42,085 nucleotides of DNA, from positions 1 to 42,085 of the forward strand of contig NZ_CVSW01000109.1 in NCBI RefSeq assembly GCF_001180265.1. Direction: 5' to 3'. Origin of the DNA: Prochlorococcus marinus (GTDB lineage: Bacteria > Cyanobacteriota > Cyanobacteriia > PCC-6307 > Cyanobiaceae). The notes under the pieces were generated by a model. The model searched no databases. It saw nothing but the letters and a program-made list of their open reading frames with translations, and had not been told where the DNA came from. A program made the translations under genes and the position numbers. This document shows, piece by piece, positions 36,265-42,085 of the stretch; positions within the stretch are counted from its first letter, which is position 1; the number at the start of each line of letters is the position of its first letter.

Positions 36265-37017
36265 TTAAGTAAGTTTTGAGTAGTAAATAATTATAAAAAA
36301 ATAAAATATTAATATATTCAAAAAGGGGAGAAAATCCCCTTTTTGAGGTATGGGCACGATCCAATCGCTTAAATTAGTTTTATATGATAAGAAGGACCAC
36401 GTATAAAAAGAAATTTCTATGCCGAGGAGGATAAAAAGATTAATTAAATTTAAGTCATTTAAACCAAAATATCTATAAATACGAAACTGATTATCAACAC
36501 TAATATTATTAATTTGAAGATACCAAATATTGAGAGAAATCAAAATAAAATTTACCAATATGATTTTTTTTAACAGAAACCTAGATTTCTTAAAAATTAA
36601 TAAGATAGAAATTAAAAATATGAAAAAACTTAACTGTGGAATATCCTGTTTTGGCACATTAATTCCTTCAAGAAATAAATTAAATATAAGATCAAAATTT
36701 ATATTTATATAATCAGCTATTAAGTAAGAGAGAAATATTAAATTTATTGCTACTAAAAATAATAATCTTTTTCCTTTAATTATTTTTATACTATGGACTT
36801 TATCCCTATAAAAATTGTAGTATGTATAGTTTTTTAAGGAATTTAAACACACTAAAGATGGACATATTGCACCGCTCAAATAGTAAAGGATTGAATAAAG
36901 GGAAATATCATTATTATTGAGTGAATACAAATTAAACCATTGTTTTTGTACAAATGGAAGAATAAGTAAAAATGAAAGTGTGACAAATAACTTCGGTGTA
37001 TTGTTTTTAATTATCAA
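36265..37017 (-). CDS. Multi-span membrane protein, hypothetical
   Basis: 250 residues with about six or seven hydrophobic helices spread over the whole length, few charged loops and one AICPSLVCLNSL segment with two cysteines in a membrane span. The C-terminal loop NLSDWIVPIPQKGDFLPFLNI is distinctive, and its codons double as the terminator hairpin of the convergent peroxiredoxin gene. No transporter or enzyme motif visible. It reads as a lineage-specific integral membrane protein. Stop is 14 bases from the peroxiredoxin stop. Confidence 0.75.
   Translation of the reverse strand: MIIKNNTPKLFVTLSFLLILPFVQKQWFNLYSLNNNDISLYSILYYLSGAICPSLVCLNSLKNYTYYNFYRDKVHSIKIIKGKRLLFLVAINLIFLSYLIADYININFDLIFNLFLEGINVPKQDIPQLSFFIFLISILLIFKKSRFLLKKIILVNFILISLNIWYLQINNISVDNQFRIYRYFGLNDLNLINLFILLGIEISFYTWSFLSYKTNLSDWIVPIPQKGDFLPFLNILIFYFFIIIYYSKLT
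36320..36344 (+). terminator. Intrinsic terminator inside the convergent gene
   Basis: AAAAAGGGGA-n5-TCCCCTTTTT: a perfect ten-base stem, five-base loop and T-run, 70 bases after the peroxiredoxin stop. It lies wholly within the C-terminal codons (QKGDFLPFL) of the minus-strand membrane-protein gene. Confidence 0.8.
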
Positions 37018-37049
37018 GAAAATATTTATATTAATTTAAAACTATTAAA

Positions 37050-38804
37050 TCAAACTTTCAACAATTTAGAAGTTGTTAATTTAAAAACTTTTTTATCTAT
37101 AGTTTCTTGATTTAAAAGTAAATCAACTAATTTATCTAGTAAGACTCTATTTCTTTTCAGTATTTTTATTGAATTATTTAATGAAATTTTGGAAATATTT
37201 ATGATTTCATTATCTATTTTAGAACTGGTATTTTCTGCTATGAGAGGCTTTCTTCTAAATAATCCATCTCCTAAATACATTTCATTATTATCTAAATCCA
37301 TTGAAATTGGACCAATAATTGAAAATCCATATTTTGTAACCATTTCCCTTATGATATTTGTCGCATAAGAGATATCATTTATAGAGCATTGTGTAATTTC
37401 ACCTTCACCAAAAACTATCGTTTCTGCTGCTCTTCCAGCTAACGCAATTTCAATTTTTGTAAATAATAATTTTTTTGAAATCAAGCCACTAGAAATTACA
37501 TCTTCATCGGGGCAAATTTTTGTATATCCTCCTATAGATCCAGATCTAGGTAAGATCGTAATTTTATCAACTGATTCAATTCCATTTCTCACGGCAGATA
37601 CAATCGCTCTTCCTACCTCGTTATAAGCAATAATTTTTTTCATATTTGAAGAAGTTATTAATGAACTTCTCAAACCGATGGTGATTTTATCAAGAGCGTT
37701 TTCTATATGAAGATCACTTATTAATTTAGATTCATCTCTAGCGCAGTGAATAGCACTCTCGTTCATCAAATTTGCAAGATCTGCTCCCGAAAATCCAACC
37801 GTTCTAGAAGCCCAATATCCTAAGTCAACTTCGCTTGAAAGTGGTTTGGAAAGTGAGTGAACTGAAAGAATTTTTTTTCTTCCATCTAAATCTGGAAGCA
37901 TTACTTCAATTTTTCTATCAAATCTACCTGGTCTTAATAATGCTGCATCCAAAATATCTGGTCTATTTGTAGCTGCTAAAACAATAATCCCAGAATTATC
38001 AGCAAAACCATCTAATTCAGTTAGAAGCTGATTAAGGGTTTGTTCTCTTTCATCATTTCCACCTCCGATCCCAGAACCTCTTTGCCTACCAATGGAATCA
38101 ATTTCATCAATAAAAATTATACAAGGAGATTTTTCCTTAGCCTTAGAGAATAGATCACGAACTCGGCTTGCTCCAACACCAACAAAAAGTTCCACAAACT
38201 CTGATGCCGATATTGAAAGAAAAGGCACTCCAGATTCACCAGCAATTGCTTTAGCTAATAATGTTTTACCTGTTCCTGGTGGGCCTATTAGAAGAACTCC
38301 CTTAGGAACTTTTGCTCCAAGATTTTCAAATTTCTTTGGTTCTTTCAAAAACGTTATTACCTCTTTTAATTCCTCAGCGGCTTCAGGGACGCCAGCTACA
38401 TCATCGAATCTCGTTTCAACATCATCAATAGTTACAAATTTAGCTTGATTTTTGGTAAAACCAAAAGCTCTGGAAGCCAATTTAGATGTACTCCTCAAGA
38501 TTAAGACTATAGCTAATATGAAAATCAGGAAAAGACTTATTGAAGCAAATGAATTAGCAGCAGAGGCCTCTTTTCTACTATTGTTAATAGTTAGATCTAC
38601 CTTATTTTCAGAAGCCTTTTCAAGGATTAATTGATCGTTGTAGAGAATAGGTATTTTAAATTTATCGCCATTTTTATACAGAACATCAATTTCTCTCTGC
38701 CTAGGATAGAAAAATATTGATTCTATTTTCCCCGTCTCTATATCTTCTAGAAGATCCGAATAACTTGATTTAGAATCTGAATATGAGAATTTTGGTCTAA
38801 ACAC
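37050..38804 (-). CDS. FtsH homologue with intact AAA+ ATPase but degenerate zinc site (FtsHi-like)
   Basis: 584 residues. An FtsH-type extracytoplasmic domain (about 15-75) is followed by one membrane helix (about 85-104). The AAA+ module has Walker A GPPGTGKT at 174-181, Walker B IIFIDEID near 229 and a full second region of homology ([20 protein letters not shown]). The protease domain is recognisable ([12 protein letters not shown], later SINDISYAT). The catalytic HExxH reads NEVGR at 395-399, so both zinc histidines are replaced while the glutamate stays. The usual first membrane helix is missing: the GTG start at 38804 is preceded by an in-frame stop four codons upstream. I infer a protease-dead unfoldase or complex partner, as for plant FtsHi proteins. 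Divergent from rpmF. Confidence 0.88.
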   Translation of the reverse strand: MFRPKFSYSDSKSSYSDLLEDIETGKIESIFFYPRQREIDVLYKNGDKFKIPILYNDQLILEKASENKVDLTINNSRKEASAANSFASISLFLIFILAIVLILRSTSKLASRAFGFTKNQAKFVTIDDVETRFDDVAGVPEAAEELKEVITFLKEPKKFENLGAKVPKGVLLIGPPGTGKTLLAKAIAGESGVPFLSISASEFVELFVGVGASRVRDLFSKAKEKSPCIIFIDEIDSIGRQRGSGIGGGNDEREQTLNQLLTELDGFADNSGIIVLAATNRPDILDAALLRPGRFDRKIEVMLPDLDGRKKILSVHSLSKPLSSEVDLGYWASRTVGFSGADLANLMNESAIHCARDESKLISDLHIENALDKITIGLRSSLITSSNMKKIIAYNEVGRAIVSAVRNGIESVDKITILPRSGSIGGYTKICPDEDVISSGLISKKLLFTKIEIALAGRAAETIVFGEGEITQCSINDISYATNIIREMVTKYGFSIIGPISMDLDNNEMYLGDGLFRRKPLIAENTSSKIDNEIINISKISLNNSIKILKRNRVLLDKLVDLLLNQETIDKKVFKLTTSKLLKV

Positions 38805-38935
38805 TAATCTTTATAAGTGATTAATAAAGCATATATGCTTATTTAAAAAATTGACGTATATAAACAAAATATACTCAAAAGTTTTGGAGATAACCAGTTA
38901 AAGGTTATATTATTATATGGAAATAAAGAAACAGA

Positions 38936-39109
38936 ATGGCTGTACCAAAGAAGAAAAAATCAAAGAGCAAAAGGAACCAAAGGCACGCTGTTTGGAAAGG
39001 GAAGGCAGCAATAGCAGCTCAAAAAGCTATATCTTTAGGTAAATCAGTTTTAACTGGGAAAGCTCAAGGATTTGTTTATCCTATTGATGAAGAAGAAGAT
39101 GATGAATAG
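38936..39109 (+). CDS. rpmF: 50S ribosomal protein L32
   Basis: 57-residue ribosomal protein. The opening [20 protein letters not shown] is the family signature. The tail is acidic (DEEEDDE). No zinc-binding cysteines, as in other cyanobacteria. Divergent from the FtsH-like gene, and convergent with the Ycf20-like gene after three bases. Confidence 0.95.
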   Translation: MAVPKKKKSKSKRNQRHAVWKGKAAIAAQKAISLGKSVLTGKAQGFVYPIDEEEDDE

Positions 39110-39112
39110 CTT

Positions 39113-39439
39113 TTAAGACCCTAATTTAAATGCTTCAAGTATAACAGCATAAATTGCACCAATTCTTAATTTATCAACTACGGTCCATAGATAATAAAAC
39201 TTTGAACTTGTGGCAGGTTTAATTCTTATAATGATTTCAATAAAAAAAATAATTATTGGGACCATTATCAACTCATTTTTACCTTCAGATATAAATTTTG
39301 TTATAAAATTTGCGAACAAAAAATAACCTGTCAAAACAGAAATAAGACCAATAGATTTTGTTCTCCAAGTATCACTTAGAAAACCAAAAAATAAATTATT
39401 TAACTGGAAGGTAATTCTTGAAAAATTAGTTTTTTGCAT
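39113..39439 (-). CDS. ycf20: Ycf20-like (DUF565) membrane protein
   Basis: 108-residue member of the DUF565/Ycf20 family of cyanobacteria and plastids; the algal/plant homologue affects non-photochemical quenching. The conserved layout is visible: TRLN-like opening, W-R block (DTWRTKSIGLISVLTGYFL), second hydrophobic helix and EIIIRIK near residue 70. Two to three membrane helices. It overlaps the upstream HAD phosphatase gene by 14 bases, so the two are likely co-transcribed. Confidence 0.75.
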   Translation of the reverse strand: MQKTNFSRITFQLNNLFFGFLSDTWRTKSIGLISVLTGYFLFANFITKFISEGKNELIMVPIIIFFIEIIIRIKPATSSKFYYLWTVVDKLRIGAIYAVILEAFKLGS

Positions 39440-40190
39440 TACTAAAAGATACTAAATAATCATTTAGAAAGTTATAGTCAACGTATGATTTTTTTAGTTT
39501 AGGTCCTTTAATTACATTTGCCACATTATTCTCATCACCAAGACTGTCTAAAATACAATCTAACTTAATATTTTCATCAAGAACGATTGGGATATTTGAA
39601 GGAACAAAAATTGTCGGTAAGTTAGCTGCCAAGGAAGATTTCAATCCTGGATTGGAGTCTTCAAAAACAATTGAGTTGTTTATGTTTATACCACTTAATT
39701 GGATTGCCTTTAAATATGGTAATGGATTTGGTTTCTTTAATTCAACGTCTTCACTTGAAATAATGAATTCAAAAGGGTTGAAGCCATTAAAAAGATATTC
39801 AACAAGTAGATTGACTTGAATTCTTGAACTTGAAGTAACAATAAATTGTCTTACTTTTTTTTTATGTAATTCATTTATTAATCTAAAAACACCAGTTTTT
39901 AAACTAACGCATTTTTTTTTTAAAATTTCTAAATAATGAAACTGCTTTGTTTTATGAATTTTGAGTATTAAATCTTCTGAGAAATCATCATTATTAGATT
40001 TAGCGTAATAAGCAATTCTATTTTTTCCCCCATTTATCTTCAGAAGTTTTATATATTTATTAGTGTCCCAATTCCAACTAATACCAAGGTCATTAAAAGC
40101 ATTATTAAAAGCAGGTAAATGGGCCTCTAATTCAGTATTTGCGATGGTACCATCTAAATCCCAATAAACACCTTCGAGATACGTCACCAA
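39426..40190 (-). CDS. HAD-superfamily hydrolase, CbbY/beta-phosphoglucomutase-like
   Basis: 254-residue phosphatase with all four HAD motifs: motif I DLDGT (Asp11 and Asp13), motif II SSSR near residue 120, the lysine of motif III in ELKKPNPLPY, and motif IV FEDSNPGLKSS. An all-helical cap of subfamily I lies between motifs I and II. The closest groups are CbbY/GPH-type sugar-phosphate phosphatases. The physiological substrate is unknown. Starts with ATG and overlaps the Ycf20-like gene. Confidence 0.85.
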   Translation of the reverse strand: MVTYLEGVYWDLDGTIANTELEAHLPAFNNAFNDLGISWNWDTNKYIKLLKINGGKNRIAYYAKSNNDDFSEDLILKIHKTKQFHYLEILKKKCVSLKTGVFRLINELHKKKVRQFIVTSSSRIQVNLLVEYLFNGFNPFEFIISSEDVELKKPNPLPYLKAIQLSGININNSIVFEDSNPGLKSSLAANLPTIFVPSNIPIVLDENIKLDCILDSLGDENNVANVIKGPKLKKSYVDYNFLNDYLVSFSNAKN

Positions 40191-40202
40191 AAAGAATATC
40201 TT

Positions 40203-40280
40203 TTATTTACGGTAAAATACAAGAGCGATTATTGCTGGTCCTGCTAACGCAACTACAGCTAAAGGAATAAGTGTTGCCAT
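40203..40280 (-). CDS. psb30: Psb30 (Ycf12)-like photosystem II peptide
   Basis: 25 codons from ATG forming a single membrane helix (MATLIPLAVVALAGP...IALVFYRK). The ALAGPAIIAL core followed by short basic residues resembles Psb30/Ycf12, a one-helix photosystem II subunit near cytochrome b559. The hydrophobic pattern is hard to get by chance, but so short a protein could also be another one-helix photosystem subunit such as a PsaM-type peptide. Confidence 0.6.
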   Translation of the reverse strand: MATLIPLAVVALAGPAIIALVFYRK

Positions 40281-40362
40281 GATTAATTAATATGTTTTGT
40301 GATACTATTTTTACAAATAAATGACGAAACTGTACTGATACGTAACGAGATTGAATTAAATT

Positions 40363-40710
40363 ATGAAATCATGGACCTGTATAGAAAATTGTGGAGCTTG
40401 TTGTAAATTTGACTTGAACGAAAGAAGCGATTTGGAAGACAAACTTAACAAAGAAGATATAGAGTTGATAAACTCTATGACGGCTAAAGATGGTTGGTGT
40501 AAAAATCTGGACAGAGTAAATAAAAAGTGTTTGATTTATGAAACCAGACCACATTTTTGCCGAGTAAATGAATTTTCAACTGCATTTAAAGGATATTTGA
40601 AATCTGGAGATAAATTTTTAATAGATTGCTGCAAACAACACATTTCATCAAATTATGGATACCAAAGTAAAGAGATGAAAACTTTTAGAATTGCTGTTTC
40701 AGGAAAATGA
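40363..40710 (+). CDS. YkgJ-family cysteine cluster protein
   Basis: 115-residue protein of the CxxxCxxCC type (UPF0153/YkgJ). Cys6, Cys10, Cys13 and Cys14 lie in CIENCGACCKF at the N-terminus, with further cysteines in GWCKNL, KKCLIYETRPHFCR and near the end (DCC). The pattern suggests binding of zinc or an Fe-S cluster. No enzymatic activity is established. The stop overlaps the ATG of the first GDT1-type gene (ATGA), so translation is coupled. Confidence 0.82.
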   Translation: MKSWTCIENCGACCKFDLNERSDLEDKLNKEDIELINSMTAKDGWCKNLDRVNKKCLIYETRPHFCRVNEFSTAFKGYLKSGDKFLIDCCKQHISSNYGYQSKEMKTFRIAVSGK

Positions 40711-41033
40711 ATAGTAAATTAGAAAAAAAAGAAAACGATATAGAAAAAAGTTTTTTTTCTATATTTATAACGACTTTTACGACAATTTTTATTGCTGAAC
40801 TTGGCGATAAAACACAAATAGCTACTCTGATGCTTTCTGCTGAATCGGGGAGACCAATAATTGTTTTTCTAGGAAGTTCACTAGCTCTTATAAGCTCTAG
40901 TATTGTGGGAGTTCTAATTGGTAAATGGTTATCAAAGAAAATATCTCCAAGCAAATTTGCCTTATTTACTGGTGCATTAATGATAATAATAAGTTTATTT
41001 TTAGCCTATGAAACTTTCAAAAATTATTTATAA
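40707..41033 (+). CDS. GDT1/UPF0016-type transporter, half-size, first of a pair
   Basis: 108 residues with three hydrophobic helices and one copy of the signature ExGDKT at residues 31-36 (ELGDKTQIATLML). The full GDT1/TMEM165/Mnx protein carries two copies in six helices; here each half is a separate gene. The homologue in Synechocystis and plants exports manganese across the thylakoid or plasma membrane. Overlaps the YkgJ gene by four bases and is followed directly by the second half-gene. I infer a heterodimeric Mn2+/Ca2+ transporter. Confidence 0.88.
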   Translation: MNSKLEKKENDIEKSFFSIFITTFTTIFIAELGDKTQIATLMLSAESGRPIIVFLGSSLALISSSIVGVLIGKWLSKKISPSKFALFTGALMIIISLFLAYETFKNYL

Positions 41034-41342
41034 ATGATTTTAAGTTTATTAATTTCAACATTTCTAACGGTTTTTATAGCTGAATTAGGTGACAAAACCC
41101 AACTAGCCACATTAACTATAAGTGGCACTTCCAATAAACCTTTAGCAGTTTTTTTAGGATCTTCTTCTGCACTTGTCTTTGCAAGTTTACTGGGAGCTTT
41201 GACGGGTGGTTCTATTTCAAGTTTCTTACCCGAAGTAGTTCTTAAAGCAATAGCCTCCATAACATTTTTTTATTATTGGTCTGAGGCTTTTTATAAGCTC
41301 ATTATCTATCGACAAAGAAGAAAAAGAAGACAAAGAAAATAA
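41034..41342 (+). CDS. GDT1/UPF0016-type transporter, half-size, second of a pair
   Basis: 102 residues, three hydrophobic helices and the signature ELGDKT at 17-22. A very basic C-terminal tail (RQRRKRRQRK) suggests it stays on the cytoplasmic side. ATG begins on the base after the previous gene's stop, so both halves should be made in equal amounts. Both copies keep the acidic and threonine residues that build the ion site. Pairs with the preceding gene; ion choice (Mn2+ most likely) is from the family. Confidence 0.88.
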   Translation: MILSLLISTFLTVFIAELGDKTQLATLTISGTSNKPLAVFLGSSSALVFASLLGALTGGSISSFLPEVVLKAIASITFFYYWSEAFYKLIIYRQRRKRRQRK

Positions 41343-41418
41343 TTAGTTTTAAGCTTGGATAAAAGGTGTAATAATGGAGTATATACACCCTAATTAATTC
41401 ATAATTTTCATTTATACC

Positions 41419-42085
41419 ATGTTCACAACATCTTCAATAATTGATAATCTAAATCAATCAGAAGGGTTAGAATATAAAAAATTATGCAGATCATTAAAAA
41501 TAACAAAGAAATCTGATAAGGATAAATTAGATATCGCTCTAACAGCTCTAGAAAAACTTGAGATAATTAATAAAAATTCAGATAATGAATATACCTGCAT
41601 AAAAGATAGTAATCACATTGTCGCCAAAATTAGATGTAGTAGCAAAGGTTATTGCTTTGCAGTAAGAGAAAAAAACAAAGAGGATATATACATTAAAGAA
41701 AATCTACTTAATTATGCCTGGAATGGAGATAAAGTTTTAGTAAGAATAATAAAAGATGGCTATAGAAGAAGATCACCCGAAGGAATAGTTGATTGTATTC
41801 TTGAAAGATCCAATCAAATACTTCTTTCTAAAGTTGAAATAATTAATAATGATATATATGCAGTACCTATAGATGATAGGATTCTATCAAAAATAAAACT
41901 TCCAAATGAGGATAAGAAATACATCTATAAACCTGATAAAAAGAATATAGTAAAAGTTGAGATTGATAGATTTCCGATAGGACAAGAAGAAGGGTTAGGC
42001 CATGTGATAAGTGAACTAAAATTAAAGCCAGTAAAGATAAGGGAAAGTATATATTTATTGATGTTTAGGTTCATTTTGAAAGGTT
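41419..42085 (+). CDS. RNase R/II-family exoribonuclease, N-terminal part, cut by contig edge
   Basis: Open frame from ATG with no stop before the window ends (222 codons). An N-terminal helical region (KKLCRSLKITKKSDKDKLDI) resembles the winged-helix start of RNase R. Cold-shock-like RNA-binding domains follow (VAKIRCSSKGYCFAV, NGDKVLVRIIKDG, then a GHVISEL block). The catalytic RNB domain would come next but is not present. Residues after about 201 lie in the 63-base segment copied inverted from 29726-29788 and are not real. The probable gene is the cell's main VacB/RNase R enzyme. Confidence 0.78.
   Translation, partial: MFTTSSIIDNLNQSEGLEYKKLCRSLKITKKSDKDKLDIALTALEKLEIINKNSDNEYTCIKDSNHIVAKIRCSSKGYCFAVREKNKEDIYIKENLLNYAWNGDKVLVRIIKDGYRRRSPEGIVDCILERSNQILLSKVEIINNDIYAVPIDDRILSKIKLPNEDKKYIYKPDKKNIVKVEIDRFPIGQEEGLGHVISELKLKPVKIRESIYLLMFRFILKG
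42023..42085. repeat. Terminal 63-base inverted match to 29726-29788 (chimera/assembly edge)
   Basis: Exact reverse complement of 29726-29788, around the start of the 103-aa membrane-protein gene. Identity ends at base 42022. Same length and type as the match at the left end. I infer an amplification chimera joined to an assembler overlap. Confidence 0.9.

Overview
The window is very AT-rich, densely packed cyanobacterial chromosome. Gene content and protein style point to a high-light-adapted Prochlorococcus or a very close relative: DUF1651, a ClpS2-type adaptor, a CCB2/CCB4-type cytochrome factor, Ycf20 and Psb30-like proteins, HemJ, many TTG starts and many tiny genes. There are no insertion sequences, integrases, CRISPR arrays or rRNA genes. 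One tRNA gene (Met, CAT) is present.

Both ends look artificial. Bases 1-63 are the exact reverse complement of 6001-6063, and bases 42023-42085 are the exact reverse complement of 29726-29788. Each match is exactly 63 bases, and each breaks a conserved gene (leuS on the left, an RNase R/II-type exoribonuclease on the right). This is the pattern of inverted chimeras from multiple displacement amplification joined to an assembler k-mer overlap, so the contig probably comes from a single-cell genome. The last residues of both end genes should not be trusted.

Layout: 1-10.6 kb holds leuS (minus), then dapF, a cysteine desulfurase, a DUF1995-like protein and a PBP4-type peptidase in a tight plus-strand run, then coaD (minus), a flavin reductase, uvrC, hemJ and a PHP-domain protein. 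From 10.6 to 21.8 kb come cobN (minus), ilvE, metH, small conserved proteins, an Ap4A phosphorylase and an unusual ribbon-helix-helix plus J-domain protein. From 21.8 to 22.6 kb a small secreted-protein gene lies among three diverged copies of a 60-base palindromic element. From 22.6 to 31.8 kb are pheT (minus), rpmG, rpsR, an RNB-domain protein, metG, an LptC-like lipoprotein, the CCB-like protein (minus), cobU, trmL, tRNA-Met, clpS2 and a DUF1651 gene.

From 31.8 to 35.6 kb is an accessory-looking stretch of at least ten very small genes, most under 60 codons. It includes a ribbon-helix-helix regulator flanked by matching AGTGTnACACT palindromes and divergent from a small gene. From 35.6 kb to the end are a 2-Cys peroxiredoxin, a membrane protein, an FtsH homologue whose zinc-binding HExxH is replaced by NEVGR, rpmF, a Ycf20-like protein, a HAD phosphatase, a Psb30-like peptide, a YkgJ-type protein, two half-size GDT1-type transporters and the cut exoribonuclease.

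Functional themes: cobalamin is both made (cobN, cobU) and used (metH). Translation genes include three aminoacyl-tRNA synthetases (LeuRS, PheRS beta, MetRS), three ribosomal proteins and a tRNA methyltransferase. Photosynthesis support includes CCB, HemJ, Ycf20, Psb30, manganese/cation transport and a protease-dead FtsH. The best leads for something undescribed are the palindromic 60-base elements, the ribbon-helix-helix regulator with its operators, the ribbon-helix-helix/J-domain fusion and the degenerate FtsH.
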